From assembly GCF_014202415.1 (NCBI RefSeq), contig NZ_JACHGR010000004.1, positions 124,001-188,000 on the forward strand: 64,000 nt of DNA, written 5' to 3'. Position 1 is the stretch's first letter. The number at the start of each line of letters is the position of its first letter. Both the position numbers and the translations under genes were made by a program. Under the pieces are notes generated by a model. That model did no database searches. It was not told the DNA's origin and saw only the letters and a program-made list of their open reading frames with translations. Source of the DNA: Tolumonas osonensis (GTDB lineage Bacteria; Pseudomonadota; Gammaproteobacteria; Enterobacterales; Aeromonadaceae). Shown here piece by piece: positions 50,522 through 59,153 of the stretch.

Positions 50522-52678
50522 TCAAATCAGCCCCTGCCACACCCGACCAGATTCAATAATTCGAATAAATTCCGTTATTGAGAACGATTGTTGATAAAGA
50601 GATGCATAAGACTCACTTGGAGTATCATCCTCAGCTATTTCTTCAAAATCGTTCAGGAACGACTTCTCATCCCGCAAGGCAATAATCATTGTTTCTAATG
50701 ACGTAACGAGATAACCGTCAATTTCCTTGCCATCAAACTCCAATGATGTATCGACGATCCAGGATTTAAGCATCTGCGGCAATTCATCTTGCTGAAAATT
50801 CAATTGTTCACGGAGTGCTGTATCTACCAATACTGCTTCTTTCAGCGCGTTTTCTTTTCTGCACAATTGCCATGCAGCTTTTCTGAGCGTGCTTGTTTTA
50901 TGCAACCATGCTTCTTGTCGAGACGAACGGATATACCCCGACTTTACTTCAATGAGTAATAACACACCGTCAGCGTATGCAATGACATCTATCTCGCCTG
51001 GGTTTTCCTGTCCTACTGCAAATTTGGGGTTATACCCACAAACAACGTTCATTCCCTTCTGGCGCAACAACTCACTGATGTTCTGTTCAATGCGGTTCGT
51101 TTCTTTCTTGACCCCTTTCCTTCTGGCACCAACGCGACGCAGATTATTCACTGCGGAATTTGCATTATTCTGGTGACCAACAACCCAAGGGAACTGGAAC
51201 AAATAAGAACCGATTTTGTAATACGGACGTTCATTTAATCGAGGAATAATAGTTGAGTTATGGCTGGCCAGTTCTTTTAAATCAACCGTCCAAGAATCAA
51301 TTATCGCTTTGGTGATGTTTTTGTTACCGCTTGGAAACTCCGGACTAACAGACCAACCAACTAAGCCGTTTACTTTGTTTTCTACTGTTGACCATGTCAT
51401 CGGAAACCGATTTTGCATGCCATTTACTAACCCGTTGAAGGCCAACATACTTAACGACTGGAAAAGAGAACCGTTCGCTTCGTAAATTGATTTAAATTCA
51501 TCAATGTAGTCTTTCTGGAAGAAAACAGAATTCAGTTCTGCAAACAGCATGAACTTGAAAAGATCAATATGAATACCCGAATCCGTCTCCAACTTATCTG
51601 CAAATCCATACACCTCTTTCAGCATCAACTCGCTTCGAATTGCTTTAATGTAAGCCAGTTGGTTCAGTTCTTGATTTTCTGCTAAGCCAAATTGATGATC
51701 ATGCAATCCTCGAATGATGAGTTCATCAATCGCCCGCTTCATCCAATAATTCCATAACAATCTCAATTTCTTATTGGTTTGCTCCCACTCAATTGCTCTC
51801 TGATTTGATGTATTAAAAATAACGGGTCGAAACGATTGATCGGTGTAGCCACATTCCTCATCGAATGAGAACCAGTTGGCGCTATTCTCATAATCTAACA
51901 ACTCTCCCGTCGCATATATCAACTCAGAAAAGAGCGCTAAGTTCTCTTTGCAATGTAACGAAATATCGGATGATGGAAAGATGATCGGTGATAAATCTGT
52001 CTTCAGGCTTATTGCAATACTCATTTCGGTGATTGCAAAATCTTGTGGTGTGCTTTTCTGAAGTCTGTTCAGAACAATTCGTTGATATATCTTCTGATGC
52101 CGCTCTAACTGCTCATTTTTTGTTAACGCGTCATAAGCCAATACACTCAGATATGAAAAAAAAGAGATGATATTCAACGATGATAACTTCGCCTCGAGCT
52201 CATCAATCCGGTTTTGAAATGGTTTTAAAACTGCATTTAGCTCATTACAGACATAAAAGAACTTATCCCATTCACGTTCGCGCCGATCCACTTTGAGATA
52301 TAACCATAAAGCAGAGTTTTCACGGGTAAACAGTTTTGAAAAACGGATAGCCCATCTCAATACATCAGGCGTATTGGAAGCTAAAAAATCAAGCTGATCA
52401 TGACTAATTGCGTCGTCATACTGCAACACTTTGGCCAGAGCTAAGGATGCTCGTTTAGCGGAGGAAATCGCTTCGATATCACGTAGAAAACTTGATGACG
52501 CAAATGCAACCGCACGATCTTTGTTGCTATATTTCTTTCCATTGGCAGGGCGTTGGTCCAGAAAATGCTGGATACATTCATCTAATGCCAGATGTGACAT
52601 TTGTAACCGCTTCAGTTCGGTTTGATAAACGTTCTCGTAATATTCCTTACAGCGCTGAACTGCGGTGACGTCTGACAC
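50522..52678 (-). CDS. 718-aa protein with C-terminal PD-(D/E)XK nuclease motif
   Basis: The first about 500 residues are helical and unrecognised. From about residue 535 a nuclease-like domain appears: GEIDVIAYADGVLLLIEVKS gives Asp564, Glu577 and Lys579 in D-x12-E-x-K spacing, as in NERD and Holliday-junction-resolvase-like folds. It is probably a DNA nuclease or a defence effector. It is convergent with dpdD, with 134 bases between, so it is not in the Dpd operon. Codon use appears more AT-rich than in dpdE-K. Confidence 0.65.
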   Translation of the reverse strand: MSDVTAVQRCKEYYENVYQTELKRLQMSHLALDECIQHFLDQRPANGKKYSNKDRAVAFASSSFLRDIEAISSAKRASLALAKVLQYDDAISHDQLDFLASNTPDVLRWAIRFSKLFTRENSALWLYLKVDRREREWDKFFYVCNELNAVLKPFQNRIDELEAKLSSLNIISFFSYLSVLAYDALTKNEQLERHQKIYQRIVLNRLQKSTPQDFAITEMSIAISLKTDLSPIIFPSSDISLHCKENLALFSELIYATGELLDYENSANWFSFDEECGYTDQSFRPVIFNTSNQRAIEWEQTNKKLRLLWNYWMKRAIDELIIRGLHDHQFGLAENQELNQLAYIKAIRSELMLKEVYGFADKLETDSGIHIDLFKFMLFAELNSVFFQKDYIDEFKSIYEANGSLFQSLSMLAFNGLVNGMQNRFPMTWSTVENKVNGLVGWSVSPEFPSGNKNITKAIIDSWTVDLKELASHNSTIIPRLNERPYYKIGSYLFQFPWVVGHQNNANSAVNNLRRVGARRKGVKKETNRIEQNISELLRQKGMNVVCGYNPKFAVGQENPGEIDVIAYADGVLLLIEVKSGYIRSSRQEAWLHKTSTLRKAAWQLCRKENALKEAVLVDTALREQLNFQQDELPQMLKSWIVDTSLEFDGKEIDGYLVTSLETMIIALRDEKSFLNDFEEIAEDDTPSESYASLYQQSFSITEFIRIIESGRVWQGLI

Positions 52679-52898
52679 GTTAGATATTCCATTATCTGGA
52701 TGAACCCCGTAGATACACTATCGCATAATCGACCTATCAATCCCATTACTGATCTGGTCGAATGTGAATTGCTTTTCATCAGAATAACCAGATAAATTGA
52801 TCAGTCATTTTTCTACTTTACCGTTGGTAATTCTTCCCACTAGGTTGCAAATGGGGAATAAGTCACACCACGCTGATGCATTTGTCTTTCTATTTACT
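52679..52898. other. Intergenic stretch without a visible gene
   Basis: I see no open frame with coding character here. It should contain the promoter of the 718-aa gene; no clear -10/-35 pair stands out. Confidence 0.4.
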
Positions 52899-52929
52899 AA
52901 AAAAAAAAGAGGCCATCACATCCAGCCTC
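52899..52929 (-). terminator. Terminator after the RadC-like gene
   Basis: GAGGC and GCCTC pair around an 11-base loop, followed on the minus strand by about ten T, past the stop of the RadC-like gene. It probably ends the minus-strand mobile-element operon. Confidence 0.6.
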
Positions 52930-52976
52930 GTTGAAATCTCGCCCTCTCCTGTCTCAATCACTCACCAGTAGTCAGT

Positions 52977-53474
52977 TCATACCAATCCCCTTTCAGCCAT
53001 AGAGATACATGCCTTAGCCCCGACAACAATATGATCCAAAACCCTGACATCAATCAGACCAAGAGTATCGCGTAACAAAATAGTGATTTTTTTGTCTGCT
53101 TCGCTGGGCTTGGGTTCTCCGGATGGGTGATTGTGTACGAAAATTACCGCGGCTGCGTTAACAGCCAACGCCCTCTTTACCACCTCCCTTGGATGAATGT
53201 TTGTGACATTGAGTGTGCCGCGAAATATTTCTTCAAAACAAATGATCCGATGTTGATTATCCAGAAACAACGAGCCGAATACTTCGTTTTCGTAACTCCC
53301 CATGAGCGCTTGCAAATAGATAAATGCCGATGACGGGCGTTCGATGCAACGGCCTTTCGCCAATCGATTTTTAGCCAACCACCGGGCCATGATTAATATG
53401 TCTTTTTCTGTCACTGGTGAGGCCACCGTATAGGTTCCGTTTGTCTCATCAATTTTAAATTTTGTATTTCTCAT
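52977..53474 (-). CDS. RadC-like JAB-domain protein
   Basis: RadC-family (YeeS/YkfG-like) proteins are common in genomic islands; their function is not settled and no DNA-repair role is proven. The 165-residue product has the JAB metal motif VHNHPSGEPKPSEAD (His114, His116, Asp127). The family pattern GSLFLDNQHRIICFEEIFRG precedes it. The ATG at 53472-53474 is chosen over a GTG six codons upstream. It is the last gene of a five-gene minus-strand cluster. Confidence 0.88.
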   Translation of the reverse strand: MRNTKFKIDETNGTYTVASPVTEKDILIMARWLAKNRLAKGRCIERPSSAFIYLQALMGSYENEVFGSLFLDNQHRIICFEEIFRGTLNVTNIHPREVVKRALAVNAAAVIFVHNHPSGEPKPSEADKKITILLRDTLGLIDVRVLDHIVVGAKACISMAERGLV

Positions 53475-53476
53475 AA

Positions 53477-54121
53477 CTAATCCCACACCCAATCAATGAC
53501 TTTTTTGATGCCGTAACCAACAACCACACCTGCAGCAATCGGCATGACCAATGGCGTCATGGAGGTGATAGTGAGGCCACAGCTCACCAAGGCGGTGCCT
53601 GATGAAAGAGCCACACCCGCACCGGTGGTATTAGCAACCAGCGACGAGCCCGCAGGTAATACCGCTTGCATAACATGACGCACAGCCTCATCTCTGACTG
53701 ATTGCGTAGCCAGATAACCCGCCATGGCTACCGGCTCTGCGTGGTGGCTAAGTGACTTCATTACCGATTTCCCCACTATGCCCAGCGCAACCAGTTCATT
53801 GATTTGTTCACTGTAAGCAAAACCCATAATGCTCCAGGTCACGAACTGCTCGCAGTTGTTCAACAGCACGTCATACTGTGCCTCCCCTAACCGCTTATAA
53901 GCCCGCTGTACACTTTCCTTGCGGCCATAAATCCGGATGGGATATTCCCTGACCGTACAGCCATTTCCCTGACAAAACTCGTCAAGACTAACCAGAGTTA
54001 TCCGACCTGCCGGGCCACCCAAAGAACTGCCTGCATAATGAATAACTTCTTTGTTCCCAAGATAGAGCCCGTGATGGGTATAGCCTATTCTTGGCGTGAC
54101 TAAATGGTCGCCGATTTGCAT
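53477..54121 (-). CDS. LRAT-domain (NlpC/P60-like) protein with hydrophobic C-terminus
   Basis: The 214-residue product has an LRAT-type domain: IGYTHHGLYLG with the catalytic His, VIHYAG, and NNCEQF with the catalytic Cys at about 90. Such proteins are acyltransferases or thiol hydrolases acting on lipids. After about residue 120, two or three hydrophobic stretches (around ANTTGAGVALSSGTALVS and LVMPIAAGVVVGYGI) suggest membrane association. GGAG eight bases before the ATG at 54119-54121 fixes the start. Similar genes occur beside radC in islands and plasmids. Confidence 0.8.
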   Translation of the reverse strand: MQIGDHLVTPRIGYTHHGLYLGNKEVIHYAGSSLGGPAGRITLVSLDEFCQGNGCTVREYPIRIYGRKESVQRAYKRLGEAQYDVLLNNCEQFVTWSIMGFAYSEQINELVALGIVGKSVMKSLSHHAEPVAMAGYLATQSVRDEAVRHVMQAVLPAGSSLVANTTGAGVALSSGTALVSCGLTITSMTPLVMPIAAGVVVGYGIKKVIDWVWD

Positions 54122-54145
54122 ATACATTCTCCTGTTTCCGGAAAT

Positions 54146-54168
54146 AAAAACGCCCCAATGACGGGGCG
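54146..54168 (-). terminator. Hairpin with T tract before the LRAT gene
   Basis: CGCCCC and GGGGCG pair around a 6-base loop, followed on the minus strand by five T. It may separate the exonuclease half of the cluster from the LRAT-RadC half. Confidence 0.65.
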
Positions 54169-54191
54169 CAGCGTGAATAAGCAATGAGGGG

Positions 54192-55121
54192 TTACGGTGT
54201 TCCCGAACCCAGCTTGTCCGTGAGTCTGGATGGTCTGGTTGCGGTACGACGGGTTGACGGTTGCGTCGTAATAGACGGTTCCGACTGGTCAGCTAATGGG
54301 TCGGACGGGTTTTCTTCCGGATAGAACTCTTCCATCATCAGTGGTATTTCTTCCTCTGAATCTTCAAACTGACCGTTCTGCAGTAACTGACGAGCTGTTT
54401 GTTCTAGTCCTTCCAGAACTAAGCCCGCCTCAATATCTGCTCCAGCAGCCTCTTTCGCCTGTGCAATGACTGAAGCAAGTTCTGCCCCTTCTCTTAATGT
54501 CAGGTCAACGTAGTAGACCGGGGTCTGATATGAGAGTGTGGTACTTTTGGCACGCAGTCTCAGTAACAGCGGCAGATAGCGGGTTAGCCCACCACTGATG
54601 GCATGAAAGTATTGCAACCGGGCGGCCAAAGTACGCACCGAGTTATAGCCGGTGGTACGGAAGATAAAGCTACCCAGTTCATCGTTTTGCCCGTCCACTT
54701 GCACATTTAATCGGCCATACAGTTTGCAGCCATGTTGTCGGGCGAATGGACAAAACTGCGGACCAGCACAAGCTTGTTCATCCGTGCCACCCTGTTCATT
54801 AACCCGCTTTGCACTCTCCCCATTCCCAACACAAAGTGGCCGCCCTGTGTTGCGGTCAAATGCACTGTATTCCGCTCGCAGATTCAGGTCGGTGTCGTTG
54901 AATAACATCCTTACCGGAATGGCGCGGATCTTGTTATTCGTTGCTGACTCAGCCAACTTCTGATGTAGCGGATGCAGTAACCACTCCCCTTTGTTTTTCA
55001 CCTGGGTGGTGAGCGTGAAACTATCGTCTTTTTCTGGTAACCATTTGTCATTTTTACAGACCAAACGGCCAATCGAGATCCGCCCTATGACCGGCGGTGT
55101 AATTGCTAGCCCTTTGATCAT
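54192..55121 (-). CDS. Putative metal-binding protein, possible recombination directionality factor-like
   Basis: The 309-residue product is of the type often annotated 'hydrolase or metal-binding protein' next to YqaJ nucleases. A four-cysteine array, CVGNGE...ACAGPQFCPFARQHGCK, could bind zinc. The stretch FIFRTTGYNSVRTLAARLQY and the following beta-rich part recall the gp3-like directionality-factor fold of large serine integrases, but no such integrase is here. The C-terminus is acidic and Pro/Thr/Arg-rich, likely disordered. It overlaps the YqaJ gene by 4 bases. Confidence 0.6.
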   Translation of the reverse strand: MIKGLAITPPVIGRISIGRLVCKNDKWLPEKDDSFTLTTQVKNKGEWLLHPLHQKLAESATNNKIRAIPVRMLFNDTDLNLRAEYSAFDRNTGRPLCVGNGESAKRVNEQGGTDEQACAGPQFCPFARQHGCKLYGRLNVQVDGQNDELGSFIFRTTGYNSVRTLAARLQYFHAISGGLTRYLPLLLRLRAKSTTLSYQTPVYYVDLTLREGAELASVIAQAKEAAGADIEAGLVLEGLEQTARQLLQNGQFEDSEEEIPLMMEEFYPEENPSDPLADQSEPSITTQPSTRRTATRPSRLTDKLGSGTP

Positions 55122-56098
55122 GATTCGCTCCTTTCAGGTTGAACTAAGAAACGACGACTCCCCAAGACTGGTTTGCCGTATTGTTGAAGTATTTCCGGAT
55201 GTTCTAAGGTGAGTTTGTCCAGATCCGGGACCAGCCGATCTTTGGCTTTACGCCATGTGATACGGCCCTGCTGAAAAACAGCCGCCGTAGCTGAACCCAG
55301 TGCAACCTGTAACCGTTGTTTGACCTGTGATTCCTGTCGTTCGGTTTCTTCTTTGTTCTGACGTAATTGCAGTAGTTCAGAAAAAAGAGCGTTGTATTCG
55401 ACTGACTCAGACAGATCAACAGTTTGCCCGTCATCACGAGGGAACAGCCACTGTAAAGCTTGCCCTGCATCATCCGAACCATCCGGTTCCGGTTGTAGGT
55501 CATCGGTAACACATCGCCAGAATTGCGCTTCACGCTGGATCAGATCCGCGATCTTGTCATCGTCGCGATGGATGCGATAAATCCGGAAATCTTGCCCACC
55601 GATCAATACCGCGACATCCGCCCAGGCATGACCGGTAACAGCCAACTGATGCAACACCTGACATTGATAAGCGACCGGTACGCCCTCCTCCCACTGCGGT
55701 GCAGAGTGATATCCCGCCGTTTTGATTTCCAGCACGCCATCCCCTGCCGGGTCTAACACTTCCCGATCGAGGTTCGCCAGCATGAAGGGATAGTCCGTAT
55801 TCTGTAGCACCGAATTCACACGGCGTACCTTTTTGCCGGTTCGTTCGGCATAGACCGATGCCAATACCGGTTCTAACACCGTTCCCCAAATGACGGCATC
55901 CTTCTCCGATAAATCATCCGGTACTTTGCGTTGTGTTTTCTCAAGCCACAGCGATAACGGACTTTTATACGGGGAAAGGCCAATAGCCACTGCCGCATCG
56001 GATGAGCCAATGCCTTGTTGTCGGATCTGCAGCCAGGCGTCACGAGTAAGATTCGAGGTAGAAGCCAGACGAATTGCGTGGTGATAACGTGTTTTCAT
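55118..56098 (-). CDS. YqaJ-type viral recombinase exonuclease
   Basis: YqaJ proteins are lambda-exonuclease-like PD-(D/E)XK nucleases that resect DNA for single-strand annealing. The 326-residue product has QGIGSSDAAVAIGLSPYKSP, WGTVLEPVLASVYAERTG and the catalytic ANLDREVL...DGVLEIKTA (Asp, then E-x-K). GGAGG seven bases before the ATG at 56096-56098 sets the start. It has no visible Bet/RecT partner in the window, though the DUF932 gene upstream is often its neighbour. Confidence 0.88.
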   Translation of the reverse strand: MKTRYHHAIRLASTSNLTRDAWLQIRQQGIGSSDAAVAIGLSPYKSPLSLWLEKTQRKVPDDLSEKDAVIWGTVLEPVLASVYAERTGKKVRRVNSVLQNTDYPFMLANLDREVLDPAGDGVLEIKTAGYHSAPQWEEGVPVAYQCQVLHQLAVTGHAWADVAVLIGGQDFRIYRIHRDDDKIADLIQREAQFWRCVTDDLQPEPDGSDDAGQALQWLFPRDDGQTVDLSESVEYNALFSELLQLRQNKEETERQESQVKQRLQVALGSATAAVFQQGRITWRKAKDRLVPDLDKLTLEHPEILQQYGKPVLGSRRFLVQPERSES

Positions 56099-56113
56099 TT
56101 TATCCTCCGGACA

Positions 56114-56151
56114 TAAAAGAAAACCCCGGACAGGAAAACCTATCCGGGGTT
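56114..56151 (-). terminator. Terminator between the DUF932 and YqaJ genes
   Basis: AACCCCGGA and TCCGGGGTT form a 9-bp stem, followed on the minus strand by a T-rich tract. It may attenuate transcription from the DUF932 gene. Confidence 0.7.
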
Positions 56152-56176
56152 CTTTGAGTAACAAATTGATGGGGTA

Positions 56177-57130
56177 TCAGTGGAGCAGTGTTAATGCCTG
56201 ATGGAAGGCTTTTTGCTTTAGTAACGCGCCCTGACCAAACCAGGCTGAATCCAGTCGGTTATCCTGATTACGTGCTCGGCGGTGGTGATCGACGTATTCC
56301 GTCATGGCATTGACCAATCCCCATGCCGTACCCGAGGAGGATGACAACTCCGAACCCATGCCTTCGCTCAGATAGAGATTGCTCACTTTCTGGTACGCTT
56401 TAGAACCCAACGAATTATCCTCCGTCAATTCCGCTTCATTGAGCACGGTTCGGATAAACCCATCGGCCTCTTCCGGTGAGACGGTACGCTGACTTAACTG
56501 CTTCAGATTTGTCATAAACGCATCCCAGTTGGCAAAGCCAATCCCTAATGCCTCTTTCACCTGCACCGGATCGAATTTAGTGGAATGGGGTACTTTCACT
56601 GCACCGGTACTATCACGCGTTGCCATCTGTAAGGTGTTATTACACACCACCCGTATTGAGGTGAATTGTGCCGTAGTACAGAGTGTACCGTCACAACTGG
56701 TCGCTAATAACAAATAAGCCTTGATGCGATCATTCCCTTTTATCTTTGCTTCCTGACCGGTTTTTGCTAATGCCCAGAGTTTACGTCCACCCTTTAATAC
56801 CCCGGCAGTTTCCAACTCAAAACCGCCGGCTGAAACCAAGTCTTTATAGAAATGTAAAACTTCACATGGCTGTACTATTTTATAACGGTTAGAGACCACT
56901 GAGAGTGGCGCCAAAGTGTCAGAACGATAAAGCACCTTTGCATCAGCATGAGAGCGAAGATACAAGCCATCAGTGGCCGCATTAAACAAGACATCACTGT
57001 GAGCGATACGCCAGTCCATTCCTGCTTCAGTCAACCACGTTTCGATTGGTTGATGAGCTGTTAGTTGATTACCCAGACCATGCCAAGGCACATCACCAAC
57101 GTAGGCCATCGATTCAATTAGGTGAGACAT
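56177..57130 (-). CDS. DUF932 family protein
   Basis: DUF932 proteins occur in phages, plasmids and islands, usually near recombination genes; their function is unknown. The 317-residue product begins MSHLIESMAYVGDVPWHGLG, the hallmark of the family. It has VVSNRYKIVQP and VCNNTLQMATRDS, which are typical. It heads the minus-strand cluster DUF932-YqaJ-metal-binding-LRAT-RadC. Confidence 0.88.
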   Translation of the reverse strand: MSHLIESMAYVGDVPWHGLGNQLTAHQPIETWLTEAGMDWRIAHSDVLFNAATDGLYLRSHADAKVLYRSDTLAPLSVVSNRYKIVQPCEVLHFYKDLVSAGGFELETAGVLKGGRKLWALAKTGQEAKIKGNDRIKAYLLLATSCDGTLCTTAQFTSIRVVCNNTLQMATRDSTGAVKVPHSTKFDPVQVKEALGIGFANWDAFMTNLKQLSQRTVSPEEADGFIRTVLNEAELTEDNSLGSKAYQKVSNLYLSEGMGSELSSSSGTAWGLVNAMTEYVDHHRRARNQDNRLDSAWFGQGALLKQKAFHQALTLLH

Positions 57131-57462
57131 AGTAAATACTCCAACGGAAAGGGAATAAACGGGGTGATAAGCGACAAGACATGCCCATCACACGCTATAT
57201 CAAATAGGTAATATAGGGCTGAAATCCGTTGGAGTAATTAAGATACCTATAGCTCAATAACTTATTGTAAAGCAATGATAAAGAACTAAGTTGGCATAGA
57301 AAAAAGAACCAACTTGCATAGAGGATTCTAAAGCTAACTGAATAGATTAATGGAGAAAAGTGACCGGTTTTATTGCGCATTTCATGACGAATATCGATCA
57401 ATGTCAAACTAACAAAAAATTCATCTCAGAAGTGACCAATCTCATTCATAAATGCGTTTTTG

Positions 57463-57486
57463 CTAGGCAAAAAATTTTATGCCTAG
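57463..57486. promoter_or_regulatory. Inverted repeat in the alpA promoter region
   Basis: CTAGGCA and TGCCTAG are perfect 7-base arms around an A/T-only 10-base spacer, 69 bases before the AlpA start. It is operator-like. The rest of 57131-57554 holds the divergent DUF932 and alpA promoters and no convincing gene. Confidence 0.5.
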
Positions 57487-57554
57487 TTGACGAACTACCT
57501 TTTGTTGGAAACGAGAATTAAAGTCTAAACATCGTATCCAAGAGAGAAAATCAC

Positions 57555-57782
57555 ATGACCAAACCCAACGATTCCAGCCCTAAAATCTTACGACTCAGTG
57601 AAGTCATGAGCCGAATCGGCATCAGTAGATCAACGATCTATGATTGGCTTAATCCGCGTTCGCCTCGGTTTGATCGCTCATTCCCTAGACCAATCCAGCT
57701 TGGTAAAGCATCTGTTGGGTGGGTTGAGTCAGCAATTAATGCATGGATTGAACAACGCATAACCGACAGTTCAAAACACTAA
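57555..57782 (+). CDS. AlpA-family transcriptional regulator
   Basis: AlpA-like proteins are small MerR-type HTH activators of P4-like islands and often control integrase or excision genes. The 75-residue product has the HTH ILRLSEVMSRIGISRSTIYD and the second half FPRPIQLGKASVGWVESAINAW typical of AlpA. A GAGAG-containing ribosome-binding site precedes the ATG. It is followed by an AT-rich segment and a replication-like gene. Confidence 0.9.
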   Translation: MTKPNDSSPKILRLSEVMSRIGISRSTIYDWLNPRSPRFDRSFPRPIQLGKASVGWVESAINAWIEQRITDSSKH

Positions 57783-58037
57783 CTTCGTCTGTTACGAGTA
57801 TTAATTATGCAGCCAATAACCCATTTTCATTAACATTGCGTGTCTATACAGCCATATATTCATTAAATGTATTTATGGTTTATATGTTATTAATGTTAAT
57901 TAACTCATTAAACACATATAACACGGTGTAATACACAATACTGAATTATTAATTCAGCACATATAACTTATAACATCTAGAATTAATTGTTTACCAAGGA
58001 ATTGAAATGCTATTAACATGTTATTTGGTGAGTTTAA
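57783..58037. other. AT-rich repeat-bearing segment, possible replication origin
   Basis: This 255-base stretch is very AT-rich. It contains a perfect palindrome (CTGAATTA-T-TAATTCAG, 57941-57957), a direct repeat CACATATAAC (57913-57922 and 57958-57967), and several ATTAAC/GTTAAT motifs. It lies just upstream of a replication-protein-like gene, where island or satellite origins are often found. No origin activity is shown by the sequence alone. Confidence 0.4.
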
Positions 58038-59108
58038 ATGAAGCGTAAAGAAGATAGGCACCAACAAGTATTAATGGATGCATCGTTAGATTTAACTGAT
58101 GTTAACGGTGTTGCGCATTATTGGAAATCTGATAACTATAACACTGCGGAAGAATATCTAAATATATGGAATACCTTTGACGATATAACTGAATCAAAGA
58201 AACCATCGTTTGTTCTAGTTAAAAGCAAACGGTCTAATCATAAAACAATAGAAATGAGCAATCTAGGTCGTGATATTATCAACACAATAAACTACAGCAC
58301 GATTATAGTAACTCGTCATTTCAATAGCCACAAATTACACCCCAAGGTGGACTTATTCATCAAGGCAATGAATAAGTACGAATTAACCGGATTGGTTAAA
58401 TACATCAACCCTAATATGAACCAAGATACAACTAAAAGAGTCTACGAGGCATTGTGTAATTTCATTGCCCATATAAAATCCTCTGCCACAGATGGCACTT
58501 TGCAAAAAGAAATAAATCTATTTTCACGGACATCAAGAAAGAACTACGCTAGCTTAGTTAACTACATAAACAAGTTATTTGACAAACAATCTCGTTTATT
58601 AGTTATTAGGATTGATCTTGGATACACTGAAAAACATTCAAAGGAAATAACAAGTGAAATGGCGATAAACCACAGAAATAAACTATTAAAAAACACAAGA
58701 AATAATGAAATATTTCAGTATATGCGAGGATATGTATGGAAGTTAGAATTTGGCGTGAGCAAAGGGTATCACTACCATATGCTATTTTTATTTGATGGTT
58801 CAAAGGTGAGAGAGGATATTAACATAGCTAGACGGATTGGAGAGTACTGGAGCTCATCAATCACGAATGGTAATGGGATTTACTTTAATTGCAACCACAT
58901 AAAAAATACATATAAGTGTCTTGGTATCGGAATGATCAATCATTTTGAACATACAAAAAGAGAGAATTTAAAAAAAGCGGCTTTATATTTAACCAAGACT
59001 GACAGCTATATAAAGTTAGTTTTACCAACAGGTGCTAGAGTCTTTGGAAAAGGAGAAATACCTCATTCGAGTTTAATAAAAAAGGGGCGCCCCAGAGTTA
59101 AGATTTAA
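58038..59108 (+). CDS. YagK/YfjJ-type (inovirus Gp2-like) replication-like protein
   Basis: The 356-residue product resembles the YagK/YfjJ C-terminal family found in CP4-type islands and inovirus-like elements. It has RIDLGYTEKHS near 191, then WKLEFGVSKGYHYHMLFLFD (about 235-254), whose HYH resembles the HUH metal site of rolling-circle initiators. KAALYLTKTDSYIKL follows, with a likely catalytic Tyr. The start has GGTGAG seven bases upstream. It is AT-rich like its surroundings. Confidence 0.72.
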   Translation: MKRKEDRHQQVLMDASLDLTDVNGVAHYWKSDNYNTAEEYLNIWNTFDDITESKKPSFVLVKSKRSNHKTIEMSNLGRDIINTINYSTIIVTRHFNSHKLHPKVDLFIKAMNKYELTGLVKYINPNMNQDTTKRVYEALCNFIAHIKSSATDGTLQKEINLFSRTSRKNYASLVNYINKLFDKQSRLLVIRIDLGYTEKHSKEITSEMAINHRNKLLKNTRNNEIFQYMRGYVWKLEFGVSKGYHYHMLFLFDGSKVREDINIARRIGEYWSSSITNGNGIYFNCNHIKNTYKCLGIGMINHFEHTKRENLKKAALYLTKTDSYIKLVLPTGARVFGKGEIPHSSLIKKGRPRVKI

Positions 59109-59153
59109 GCGAATAAAACCAGATCGCCCAATGTCAATATTGTTAATTTCAGG

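Noticed and set aside
57195-57407. 70-codon minus-strand open frame upstream of the DUF932 gene
   Set aside because: It has no ribosome-binding site, its composition is that of AT-rich spacer, and it lies in the promoter region.
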